NCBI GenBank assembly: GCA_949361645.1 | Contig: OX442429.1 | Coordinates: 6,515,290-6,579,289, forward strand | Source: Spongilla lacustris | Taxonomy: Eukaryota; Porifera; Demospongiae; Spongillida; Spongillidae | Direction of reading: 5' to 3' | Length of the DNA: 64,000 nucleotides | Shown here: positions 37,058 to 54,600 of the stretch, one piece after another | How the letters are laid out: the number at the start of each line of letters is the position of its first letter | How positions within the stretch are numbered: position 1 is the first letter of the stretch | Notes under the pieces: model-generated | What the model saw: the letters and a program-made list of their open reading frames with translations, nothing else | Told to the model about the DNA's origin: nothing | The model's database searches: none | Translations under genes and position numbers: made by a program

Positions 37058-37290
37058 CAGCCAAGTCCGTACTGCAGAGTGCGTACACCACACGTCTATG
37101 GCGGTGACCGTCTTCCTCTTAGCGTGCTCAGTGTAGCTTTAGGTGACGGCAGCATAGTACAGCTAGGGTTTCTTCTAGTTGGGCGTGGCCCGCCTCGCGT
37201 ATTGGCGGAAGGCGGGCCACGCCCAACTAGGTTTTTTCGTAGATGAGGCCAGAGGTGCGACGAACAAGAAAACGAATAGTTGCCTTGAAT
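37058..37290 (-). pseudogene. Histone H4 pseudogene interrupted by a hairpin element
   Basis: Read on the minus strand, this matches the H4 coding sequence from about codon 35 to the end. Long identical blocks include the antisense sequence of codons around [15 protein letters not shown]. Codons near RQGRTL carry a 19-bp deletion whose ends are two AGTGCGT direct repeats, consistent with replication slippage. The stretch around codons 55-65 is scrambled, and a 50-bp hairpin (37178-37227) sits there. It cannot make H4. Confidence 0.85.
37178..37227. mobile_element. 50-bp hairpin MITE inside the H4 pseudogene
   Basis: Perfect 17-bp inverted repeats (GTTGGGCGTGGCCCGCC and its complement) flank a 16-nt centre containing CGCGTATTGGCG. 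TA dinucleotides flank both ends (37176-37177, 37228-37229), as for Tc1/mariner-type insertions. The arms and centre are shared with the element at 3869-3965. Confidence 0.7.
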
Positions 37291-37516
37291 CTGTTATGTT
37301 GCTGAGGTTCTTTTTTTTTGTACGGCTCTTGGTACCTCTACCTACGGAGCTAGGTCCCTTTCGTAATAGGCGTACATGTAACATTCCAATATCAGATTTC
37401 AATCAAAAGACTAATGCGCATGCGCATCTGACCCTAATTAGGCGGGAACGGCCTAACCACCCCCCGCCCCACACCCATACAAGCAAGATCAAGGTGTTAT
37501 CACTTGTCGATGTGGT

Positions 37517-37532
37517 GGCTCTAAAAAGAGCC
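37517..37532 (-). terminator. Histone 3' stem-loop, H4 copy 1
   Basis: On the minus strand it reads GGCTCTTTTTAGAGCC, the 6-bp stem and 4-nt loop bound by SLBP in replication-dependent histone mRNAs; 3' end processing occurs just downstream. Confidence 0.95.
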
Positions 37533-37570
37533 AATTGAAAAAACAGGCTGGGAAAATCCACGCTGCATTC

Positions 37571-37885
<315 letters not shown>

Positions 37886-37935
37886 TTATCGATTTCAAAC
37901 AGGAGAAGAATGGATTTAGAGAAATACGTATTGCA

Positions 37936-37942
37936 ATTTATA
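37936..37942 (-). promoter_or_regulatory. TATA box of H4 copy 1
   Basis: Minus-strand TATAAAT about 55 bp upstream of the ATG at 37882. Confidence 0.7.
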
Positions 37943-37985
37943 GTCTCTTTGCCGGACCCCTTCGTGCTTATAATTAATTAAATAA

Positions 37986-37997
37986 TGCGCATGCGCA
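37986..37997. promoter_or_regulatory. NRF1-like palindrome upstream of H4 copy 1
   Basis: Palindrome TGCGCATGCGCA, matching the NRF1 consensus (YGCGCAYGCGCR). It lies about 45 bp beyond the copy 1 TATA box. Confidence 0.5.
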
Positions 37998-38330
37998 ATA
38001 CAGCGATCGGTTTTGCAACCGTGATCAGCCTACATTATTTTCAGCTCAATTCTGAGAATTTTTAAGCCACATGTAGGAGCACAATTTATACATGTTTGTG
38101 TATATGTAGAACAAAGCTGCACGACTTTTTCATAGCCGTTTTCGTTCTAGTAACAGAGGTAGCTGCTATTTCGGACCCCCCGGTTTCCTTCTTTCATAAC
38201 TGTAGTAAGCGGAAAGATTAATCCAAAAACCATCGTGCGAAGCGGCTAAGCAAATGTTTCGTAGCACCGGGTGGCCTTGTAGCTACGACTTGCATACTTT
38301 AATATGGGGCGCAAACATTACCTCTATAAG

Positions 38331-38341
38331 GCGCATGCGCA
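38331..38341. promoter_or_regulatory. NRF1-like palindrome upstream of H4 copy 2
   Basis: GCGCATGCGCA about 45 bp upstream of the copy 2 TATA box, the mirror position of the copy 1 site. A third copy, TGCGCATGCGCA, is at 37415-37426, between copy 1 and the pseudogene, where it may be the old promoter of the pseudogene. Confidence 0.5.
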
Positions 38342-38384
38342 TTGTAGTTTTACGTTTTACGAAGAGGTCCGCCGGTAGGTGCAC

Positions 38385-38393
38385 TATAAATAG
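38385..38393 (+). promoter_or_regulatory. TATA box of H4 copy 2
   Basis: TATAAATAG about 60 bp upstream of the ATG at 38450. Confidence 0.75.
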
Positions 38394-38446
38394 CAAGGCA
38401 TTGTTCGCACAATCATTCATTCAAATCGTTTGTATCAATTTGATAA

Positions 38447-38761
<315 letters not shown>

Positions 38762-38796
38762 GAATGCGGTGTGGATTTTTCCGGCCTGATTTCATT

Positions 38797-38812
38797 GGCT
38801 CTTTTTAGAGCC
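38797..38812 (+). terminator. Histone 3' stem-loop, H4 copy 2
   Basis: GGCTCTTTTTAGAGCC, 35 nt after the stop codon, identical to that of copy 1 and to the metazoan consensus (GGCTCTTTTNAGAGCC). Confidence 0.95.
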
Positions 38813-39329
38813 ACCATATTTACAAATGACAACACCTTACAGCAGAATCTTTGCTCCAGATTATTTCTTACCACAAACGAAATTAGGCTAGGGAGATTTT
38901 GGTAGACACTGTGAATGGCGTTAGGGCCAACTACAGGTCAAGCTCGACATTCGATTTGGGGTATACCTAGTCAGTACATGCATTTTTGAACTTATAAGAA
39001 TCATATCATTTTTTATATAGACATGTATTTGGTCGTGAAAGATATTACCGAGAAGAGTGTACGATCTACACTCGTAATTCAATACACGTACTTGTTATTG
39101 TAACCCACTAATGTAGTACATCCATCATGATTATAAACGTTAAACCTGAATTCCGGATAAATATTAAGTATCGCTGTCAGTTCTAATAATTTGGACCACC
39201 CCAACGTTAAGACTAAATTTAAGAGCCATCATTGGAAATGAAATTAATTGATCTGTACAATAAATTCAGTCACACAAATAAAGAAGGAAAAAAATGAGAA
39301 CATTTTTACAGAATGAATAAGAGCTCATA

Positions 39330-40659
39330 TCATACTATATCTGAGTTAAACAACAAACTGCTATTTCTTGGGATTTCTTTTGTCTCATCAGCAATGTTCA
39401 CATTACTAACAATCGCATCTGGAAATGGAGTCCACACCCTCAGCATGCACAACTTCACCAGAAGCACTAGTAGGATTCCACCAATGGCATCAACAACGTA
39501 ATGGTGGGTCGAATAGACTGCTGCTAAGGCAATCCACACCACATGACAAAGCGCAGCCTTGTTACCAAACCAGGGCTGGTTGACAAATATCACCATGGGC
39601 CAGGCGACGTGGAGGGATGGGAAGGCGCCAAACTTCAGCGGCGATGTGGAATAGATGTTATGAAAGAGGGCATTGCCAAGCATCCTGTCCAGTCTGAAAA
39701 AGCCGGCCTCGCTCGGGTGCTCGTAAACAATGTTGCCATGGTTATCGATGATAGCGCTGTCAGTGAACCAGGGCGGGGAAGTTGGGAAGAAGGATTGAAT
39801 GAGAACAGCAGTGAGGTTCACCCAACCTGCACACCACATGTAGGAATACAGCTTTGGTCTCTTTGTAGGCACCATAGTGAGGTAGGCTCCAAATATAAAC
39901 GGTAGAGGAAAATGGATGAGGTATACAATGGCTGCCAGAATGTCAAAGACAGGGTTTGCTAATGCTGACAGGATCCTGTGCGGATGGCAGAAAAAGAGAT
40001 TGTACTCGAGGCGAGAGAGGATCTCAAGGTTTGGAGTGAGCATCTTGTCTAGGCCAAGCGCATGGCGGAACTGCTTGTAGAAGGTGAATATGAGGAGATA
40101 GGCAAGGAAAGGGAGGAGGGCGACGATAAACTTTCTAAGTTGGACCTGTCTAAGATACGACCATAGGACTTGTATGTGATTCATAATCAGTAGCTGAAAG
40201 GAAGAATGGTGACATAAACACACACATACATGTATTCATACCTACTGCTAATGAATTTTTAATAACACAATTCGAACTTGTATCAAGTAAACAACCTGGT
40301 GTGTTTTGTATGTGTGTGTGTAGCGTGTGCATATGCAGGTGTGTATACGTGAGCATGAACTTTGAAATGCATTGTCGTGACTCCAAAGAGCATAAATGGC
40401 TGCAAACCGTATGCATAGTCAGCAAATTATATACACACGCGCACACACACACACAGCGGCATACCTGTCTGGCTTCGTAATACGCTAAACAAGCGCTGTA
40501 AAGAGATTCCACGAACTGATGCCATGAAAGAATAAGCTGTAGGTGAAAGCCGGGGTAAGTACCGCAAGCTACGACCGACAGGCTCCCCCGCCACACAATG
40601 GATATAATGGCCACCAACCGTACCGTTTTCTTTTCTGGGTTATAGCTGGGCTTCTTCAT
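39330..40659 (-). CDS. AUR1-type PAP2 family enzyme (inositol phosphorylceramide synthase-like)
   Basis: Exons 40659-40465 and 40193-39330 join in phase 0 (donor CAG|GTATGC, acceptor TTTCAG), giving 352 aa, somewhat shorter than yeast Aur1 (about 400). The start is MKKPSYNPEKKT; an in-frame extension upstream looks like spliced leader sequence. Several hydrophobic segments are visible. Landmark motifs occur in Aur1 order: LIQSFFPTSPPWFTDSAI, FRLDRMLGNALFHNIYS, the PAP2 motif FGAFPSLHVAWPM, and STHHYVVDAIGG, which carry the His-His-Asp catalytic set. Aur1 transfers a phosphoinositol head group from phosphatidylinositol to ceramide in the Golgi. Animals usually make sphingomyelin with SMS proteins instead, so substrate is uncertain: another head group or another lipid is possible. 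Converges on H4 copy 2; a candidate plus-strand exon starts about 220 bp upstream. Confidence 0.85.
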
Positions 40660-40875
40660 ACGCGTCGTAGACTCCCTACAAGCCAAAAAAATGAAACCCA
40701 CAGTCAATAACCTAGCCCTAACCCTTACCACGCCCATATACCACACTAGTAACCTTACCAGTAGGAACTGAGAAATGAAGCCTCTTTTCGCGCCACTACA
40801 ACGGCTCCTCTACACAGTTTTTTGATCATGCGAAAGGCCAAGTCCCCTAGCAATACCATGCCACGTACGTTTGAA

Positions 40876-41612
40876 ATGGCGGAACACCCATTCACCGAAA
40901 AGGTAAGTGGGTGCGGCTATGATGTCACCGTCAAAGAACATGTCAAACACGTGCAATAAACGAGATCATCAAATGGCACTTATAATCTTATATGTAACCA
41001 CCAAAGATCAAAGGCAAGATAATGCATAACCAGATCTTTAAGTGCATTCCGTGGCATCGTACCTAGTATCTAACTTGTTAACAAACAAAATGTGGGCCCG
41101 GTTAAACCAATGGGATTCTACAGTTGCATTCTATCCACAAGCATGCGGTATATACAGCTCACAGTATTTCCCCCCACTGCACTCCCTTTGACAAGCCGTA
41201 TCGATTTCATGATTTCAAATGATCACAGCGCACATTGTATAAATGCTCACAAACCACAACACAAAATATATTATGAGACACAAAAGGTTGACATGTACAT
41301 GAAAAAGCAAAAAAAAAAAACCCAACAAAAATTAACAAAACAATAACAAACACGCACGAAAATGGATAGCTCTTGAATAATGTGGAGTTCACTGTGATTT
41401 GCGACTCACATCCAGTCGACTCGTACTCTGGGACTTCTCCCATTCCTGTTGGCAGAGTCATGTTAATGTTGCAGTGCACACCACGTCCACAAATTAGGCT
41501 TCAAATGGACGGGGTAAAGTTGTACCTCCTACAGGCCACAAGTTGGTTACAAGCTCCATCTATTAAAACTGCAAGCCAACTTATTGCAATACTGCCAGAT
41601 GGTTTGATTTAA
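40876..41612 (+). CDS. Possible small two-exon gene, unrecognised
   Basis: MAEHPFTEK is followed by a strong GTAAGT donor at 40903. A phase-0 continuation is possible at 41370-41612 (after GGATAG), giving 80 codons with NNVEFTVICDSHPVDSY and PSIKTASQLIAILPDGLI before the stop. The acceptor lacks a pyrimidine tract, so the join is weak. The exon 1 part is the better supported. It would be divergent from the AUR1-type gene and convergent with the gene ending at 41885. Confidence 0.25.
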
Positions 41613-41884
41613 GTCTGCCAACTTGACTACACCACTTCCACAATTTTTGAAAGCACATGCCCTGGTAGATGGATTGCTACACCTACGTTGCTAACAAACG
41701 AAACACAAACCAGCCACACAATGAATGATTAATAATAAGAGGCAATATGCAACCTTCCACTAAGGCATGCCCTCCACTAACGGCACCTCCCCTAAAGGCA
41801 CCTCCCCTCCACTAAGGCATGCCCTCCCCTAAAGGCACCTCCCCTAAAGGCAGGATATGCACCTACTCCCACACAGAAGGTCAA

Positions 41885-47759
<5,875 letters not shown>

Positions 47760-48274
47760 CTGCGTCGGGGGCGGCGAGATGATGACTTCGTAGTGGTGTG
47801 CATATTGGCTACAGACTTACCGGCTGCTGTTATGCAATGGTGGCCGCACGGTGGCGGAAGACAACGCACCGAGTCCCATAGCAACTGCGCCCTACTCTTC
47901 GCCTTACAAATATATGCAATAGGCACGCTGCGTAAAGGGAAAAAAGTGACTTTTCGCGCATTGTCTTGCTGAGACTAAATAGTAAAACACCCTTTTTTTA
48001 CCTTAATACGGCGGAAACAGCTTGCGTTATGCTACAGAAAACTAGTGACAAAAGAACAAACGGTAGCTTTACAACGAACAGGACGAACTGCACAGGGAGT
48101 AGTAATACGTAACGGGTCGACGCTATAATCTGCTGCTGCATGACGACTATTCTACGCTAACTAATTTTCAATGTTTGCGTTTTCCGTTGTGTTGACGCGT
48201 TTATATATATCGTTCACAGCTGACGTTACGGATTGCAATTTGTAATTACTCCAATAACACGAAAGAAAAACAAA
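47760..48274. promoter_or_regulatory. Shared upstream region of BAF60 and the GLKEG gene
   Basis: About 500 bp separate the BAF60 ATG from the first supported exon of the divergent minus-strand gene. No TATA box or other motif stands out. The closeness suggests a bidirectional promoter. Confidence 0.4.
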
Positions 48275-51200
48275 ATGGCTAGTAGACCTCCAATGGCGGG
48301 CACGACCCCTTACATGCACAGTTATCAGCTTCCCCCTGGACGCTATCACCAACCAATTATGGTAAGAGGGCGAGGAAGTTTTTGTACAAGTCTGACTAAA
48401 ACCTGGGCTCACTTTAATCTCTGTACTTAACCACAGCAGCCACCGCCAGCTCATCTTTCGCCTCACGCTGGACGGCATGGGATGTCAGTGGCACCCTCTC
48501 ACGGCATGAGAATTCAGGGTACTGGAGTGCAGCAAGGTAGAGTGAGCGAGCTCACCAAGAAGAGGCTAGCAGCAGACTCTAAAGTCAGAACTGTTCAGAA
48601 AGTGTGAGACGGCGGTCTTGCGACCTTTGCTTGGGTGCCACTTCTTCTCTAATTGAATTGCATGTTCCTTTACCCACAGTAAAAAGAGGAAGCTTGGTGA
48701 TAAAGTTCTGACTCAGAGGGTAAGATTTGTGAACTTATATTGTGTTGTAGTGCTGTGTTCACAATGGTATATTTTACTGTACATGTGCGGCACACATAGT
48801 NNNNNNNNNNNNNNNNNNNNNNNNNNNNNNNNNNNNNNNNNNNNNNNNNNNNNNNNNNNNNNNNNNNNNNNNNNNNNNNNNNNNNNNNNNNNNNNNNNNN
48901 NNNNNNNNNNNNNNNNNNNNNNNNNNNNNNNNNNNNNNNNNNNNNNNNNNNNNNNNNNNNNNNNNNNNNNNNNNNNNNNNNNNNNNNNNNNNNNNNNNNN
49001 TGTCTGGTGTGTAGGTGTTTGAGAGTTACATGTACGAGCATTTTGATAAATGGGTTCTCTCTGAGCAGGTGCTTTCTTAGTAGCCAGCTGTAGTATTGGG
49101 GACCATGAGCTCTTCCCTAGAAGGACAGGGTTTCATTTGGGGGCGGGGGGGTTACTGCAGATAGGATAGGTAACACATCCTCAGTATTGCTCTCTCAAAG
49201 AAGTTTTTTAAGTCACCCTACTACCCGTTGAGGTTTTTCCTTGATGAAGCCCTGGAAGAATGCTTAGGCGTGCTACCAGAGAATTGGGCAGAAGTCTAGG
49301 CATGAAAGGGGAGTAACGGGCCGTACAATTAGTGAAACTGAAAGCAGGAGAGAGAGGGAGAGTCGGCGAGGGTCCATCACTAGACCACATGGGGAGCAGG
49401 ATGGTCCTGTGAAACGGGATTAGATAACAAAAAGATGGAGTTGAGCTCCCTTTGTTTGCTGTGCAGTTGTGTAGACATGCTTCACTTGACTGGACATATG
49501 CCTTTCAGCCAATACTGGGGGATAGTGTAGTCCCATATCGCGGGTCTGCTTTGGGAATAAGAAGATGTGTTGTACATTTGATTGTGAAAATATCTTTGTG
49601 GTTACAATATGCTGTGTAGTGTACTGTTGAAATAGTACACAGTGAAAGTACATGTACATGTACATGTAGGGATTGTGCGCACAACTGCTGTGAATGAATT
49701 CATGCTGTCGTACTTCATTTTTCATTGCTGTGTTGATCCTCAGTCATACCAGCAGAACTTCGTTTTTGTCCTTATGTGTGTTCTGGACTTTTGATTAGCA
49801 TTGCATATATCTGTACGTCCTGTGTGCATATAATGGAACGTTGTGTTTCTGTGTGTGAGAGACATATGTGCATGCATGTGTGTGTACTTTGTGTCATCCC
49901 CTCCTCTCCACACCACCTTCATCCTCTCCTCTCCACACCACCTTCATCCCCTCCTCTCTACACCACCTTCATCCCCTCCTCTCCACACCACCTTCATCCC
50001 CTCCTCTCCACACCACCTTCATCCCCTCATCTCCACACCACCTTCATCCCCTCCTCGTACATGTACACCATTGTGTGACTCATCTTATGGGAATTCTAAC
50101 AGACAGATGATGTTATCCTTGGGAATATGAAGCTGTTTCTGGCACACTGCCACCATAGCCTGCCACGCACTATACTTCCCACTGGTCTGCCACACACTGC
50201 CACTGATCTATACTTCCCACTGGTCTGCCACACACTGCCACTGATCTATACTATCCCTCAGAGGGAGGTACATGTAGGAGGGGAAGAGGGAGGGAGAGGG
50301 AGGGAGGAAAAGAAAACACATCTATTTGTTATTCACCATTTTGATGGAGAGTTGTTGTGTTCTTTATGACTTACATACCTGTGTGAATGCGGGTTTTCCC
50401 ATAGAACAAGGAACCAAAACCCATAGTCCCTAAATAGCTTGGTTACTGTGGTACCTCCATGGACCTGTACATGTTGTCCTGGGTGAGTGACATCTTATAC
50501 ATGTAGTTGCACTTTGTGACAGCTTGCATAGTTTACTGTCTCAATTCAGTGACCCACAGTATGCATTCCTACATTGAGCGTTTGGTCCATATGGCTGCAT
50601 ATCTGACTTCAATCTCTAATTACCTTCTTTTTTTTAAACATAATCTGAAGTATATTTGTTTAACAACATACCTTGACAGCTGTTGCTCACCTTGTGTGCA
50701 CATTAATCCCTTCCACTTGCCTTACACCTTGCCCTCCCCTTACCCCTCCTTGCCCTCCCCTTACTCCTCCTTGCCCTCCCCTACTCCTCCTTGCCCTCCC
50801 CTTACCCCTCCTTGCCCTCCCCTTACCCCTCCTTGCCCTCCCCTTACCCCTCCTTGCCCTCCCCTTACCCCTCCTTACCCTCCCCTTACCCCTCCTTGCC
50901 CTCCCCTTACTCCTCCTTGCCCTCCCCTTACCCCTCCTTGCCCTCCCCTTACCCATCCTTGCCCTCCCCTTACTCCTCCTTGCCCTCCCCTTGGTTATGG
51001 TCTACTAGGGGGTACCTGCACAACACTCTGAACTACCTGTACCTGCACATTTAACCACACACGTGTGGGGGAGCCAAATTTGCTTAGTTTTGTTCCCCAT
51101 CCCCTGACTCATGGAATGTGGATGTGGGAGTGATCAGTATTCTAAAGAAAACTCAATCCTTGGAATCCTTCTAAATGTGGCATCCATTTTAAACATACAC

Positions 51201-51570
51201 ACAAACATATACAACATGTGGACTCCCTTGCACCCAGTGTAGTGTAGCAACTGGTTGAAATGAACACCCTTCACTTTTGCATGTTGCCACTTTTTCAACA
51301 TTCCACCCACCTCTATTTGGAACTGAAGGTGGGGAGGAGATATACTTGTCTCTGCCTCTGATATAATAGAGGCCATAACTGGAGTGTGTGGTGTGGTGAG
51401 TCCCTAGTGTTCCAAGCCTAAGGTGTAATATGGTTAAAGGCTTCTTTCCCATAGTACCCATTGCTACAAGGTGATGTTCGGAATGTGTGTGCATGTGTTC
51501 AGTGTATGCATGTGTGTGAGGTCCCTTTATGTATGTACATGTTTGTATGATGAATTCTGAGTTGTGGAAC

Positions 51571-51643
<73 letters not shown>

Positions 51644-54600
51644 ATGATGTATGTGTGTGTGTGTGTGCATGTGTGTGTGCGTGCGCGCGTGTGTGTGTAT
51701 GTGTTAAGTGTGCGTGTGTGTGTACATGCACAAGTAGTTTAAACTCTTGTTACAGATATCCCGACCTGGTGAGGAGACGGTGAAGGCCACTGTGTTGTTG
51801 CTACTGAACCACCAGGTGAGGTGTTGGGGACGCCTCTCTCAGCAGTGTGTATATTTGCCCCTTCTTTCCTCTCCTCCATCGCTACCTTCACCTCCCTAAC
51901 CCCCCCCCCCCCCCCCCCAACAGCCTGTGCAGTACAAGCTGACCACAAAGCTGGCTCGTCTGCTCGGCATCCACACAGCCACACGACCAACCATCATCAA
52001 CGCTGTCTGGCAGTACATTAAGGTTGGTGGGTGGGTGTGGCTGGCTTGAAACCGGCGTGATGGTGGGAGGTGTGGTTTGGGGTGTTGTGTATGGCTTGTG
52101 TGCTGCATGTGTTTTGATGTACATGTACATGGGTGGGTGTTCTGTTCTGTTGCCTTGGAGATTAAGATAAAAGTGGAGAATGGCCTAGTACATGTAGCTA
52201 GCTTTTATGCATAGGCAATGGCCTAGTACATGTAGCTAGCTTTTATGCATAGGCAATGGCCTAGTACATGTAGCTAGCTTTTATGCATAGGCAATGGCCT
52301 AGTACATGTAGCTAGCTTTTATGCATAGGCAATGGCCTAGTACATGTAGCTAGCTTTTATGCATAGGCAATGGCCTAGTACATGTAGCTAGCTTTTATGC
52401 ATAGGCGACAGAATGATTAGTAGTTGCTTTGATGACCATCTAGATTTAGTGTACTGTAATTTGTAGTGTTTTGTAATACCAACATGTATATTGCATCGCA
52501 CTGCCAGAAGACTGAATGACCCCACCGTCATAAAGACTGCACCCCCTCTCCCCCTCCCCTCTTGTCACCCCACTTTTTTCCATTCCCGTTGCCATAGTTA
52601 TGCAAGTGCCAGGAGGAGTTCAGTTCATGCTTACAAGTGCCTCTAGTGTTTGGCTTACTAGGAGGGTGTTTGGAGGTGACAGGAGGGTGTTTGGAGGTGA
52701 CAGGAGGGTGTTTGGAGGTGACAGGAGGGTGTTTGGAGGTGATAGGAGGGTGGGATACTGGGTAATTTAGTGGTGATAATGGTGACAGGAGGTGGAGATG
52801 ACAGTTGTAGTGGAGCTGACTGATGGTGGGGGTGACAGGAGGTGGAGAAGGCACATTTGAGGAGATGGGAGGTGCAAGTACCAGGGGAAAGAAGAGTAGT
52901 ATGGCCCTCCAAAAAGGGGGAGTTGTTTGGTTCTTTTCAAGACCCTTGGGTCAGGGGACAGGGTGAGGGAAGGGGGCGGACATCCTCCGTGGGTTGGTTG
53001 AATGAAATCATGATGCACAGCTCAGGTACATGTAATAAAGACGCCACTCACCAGCAATGGGGCAGTCACTGGATCTTGTGTTCATTGTTTGACGAAGTGA
53101 TTCCACTTCCAAGAGCTTCCAGCTGCTGGCTCAGCTGGCTGCTGGCCCACACACATGTCTGCAAGTGCTTGTGCAGCCTCGTGTACTTTCATTTCAACTG
53201 ATAATTCCCAAGTTGGACTATCTGTGCTTAACATTTTGAATAGATTTGCCTTAACAGAATTCCCTGGCCACATGCTTCTGCATTGGTGTTTGAAGTTCTG
53301 GTAATAAAGAATAAACCAGATGGCTTGGTTGAGCTTGCTGGTGTTAGTGGTCCTGCCTCAGCTCAGGGACCAGAGATTTTCTTAACTACATCCTGTGTTT
53401 TCTTGTGTGTTGTGTACAGCATGTACATGTATGTGTGTATTGTGCTTAGTTTGAAGGTGAGAAGTTTTGTGGGTGTTTGTGTTTTTTTGGGTGTTTGTGT
53501 GTGCATTTTCTGTGTGTGTGTGTACTGCATGTGTGTTGATTTTTGGGTGTAAGGTCAGAATCGGTAGTACTAGGTGTGTGAAAAAGGGGGAGAGAGACAA
53601 TGGAATGTGTAGGCTCTAGAAGGAATAGGTGTTGGGTGTCTGTATCAAATTTAAAGTGCTGATTGCTGATGCTTCTTTTTCCCACCTCCCACAAACTCCA
53701 GACCAATCACCTTCAGGATCCACAGGAGAGAGAGTATATTAACAATGACAAATATTTTCAACAAGTGAGTGCTGCAGTTCACCATTGATGAGCGTGGGAG
53801 TGTTCCAAAGTGTTTTAGTTTGGGGATACTGAGTCTATGTGTGGGTGCATATGTATTGATATGTGTCCATGTGTGCGCCTCTTATGTGTAAAGTGAAACT
53901 TGTTGTCCTGAGTGTTTGTGTATTGAAGCTATATGCTGGCTGGAAGGAGGCAGTATGGATACAGTTCACCCTCCCCCCCCCCCCCCCCCCCCCCCCCAAT
54001 ATCCCCCAATATAGATATTTGAAGTGCCAAGGATGAAGTTCACTGAGCTGCCTCGACGCCTCCAACCTCTCCTCTCCCCTCCCGACCCTATTGTCATACA
54101 TCACATCATCAAGTGGGTCCCTCCATCTTTGCGCTCTCCGCCAACCCTCCCACCCTCCATCCCCCTTCCCTCCATACCTCCTTCCGTTCCTCCTTCCCTC
54201 CTTTCATCCCTCCCACCCTCCCTCCCTCCCTCCATCCCTCCCACCTCTATCCCACCCTCCCTCCCTCCCTCCCTCCCTCCCTCCCTCCCTCCCTCCCTCC
54301 CTCCCTCCCTCCCTCCCTCCCTCCCTCCCTCCCTCCCTCCTACCCTTCATTGCTGCTCCCTCATCCACTCCCTTAGTGCTGATGCTCCAGAGGGAAAGAG
54401 GACTGCGTGTTATGATATTGAAGTTGAAATTGTAAGTTAATATCTTCATGTGCTGTTGTGCATTTGTGTTTTGTGTACAATATGTGAAAGAATGGGGTGG
54501 AGAGGGAGGAATGGGGAGAGGAGAGTTAGGGATGGGGAGGGGAGAGTTAGGGGGTGGATAGGGAGGGATGGGGAGAGTTAGGGGGTGGAGAGGGAGGGAT

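Noticed and set aside
47822..47880. MGLGALSSATVRPPLHNSS followed by GTAAGT as first exon of the GLKEG gene
   Set aside because: It ends in phase 2, but the next exon needs phase 1, giving a stop. Not accepted without cDNA.
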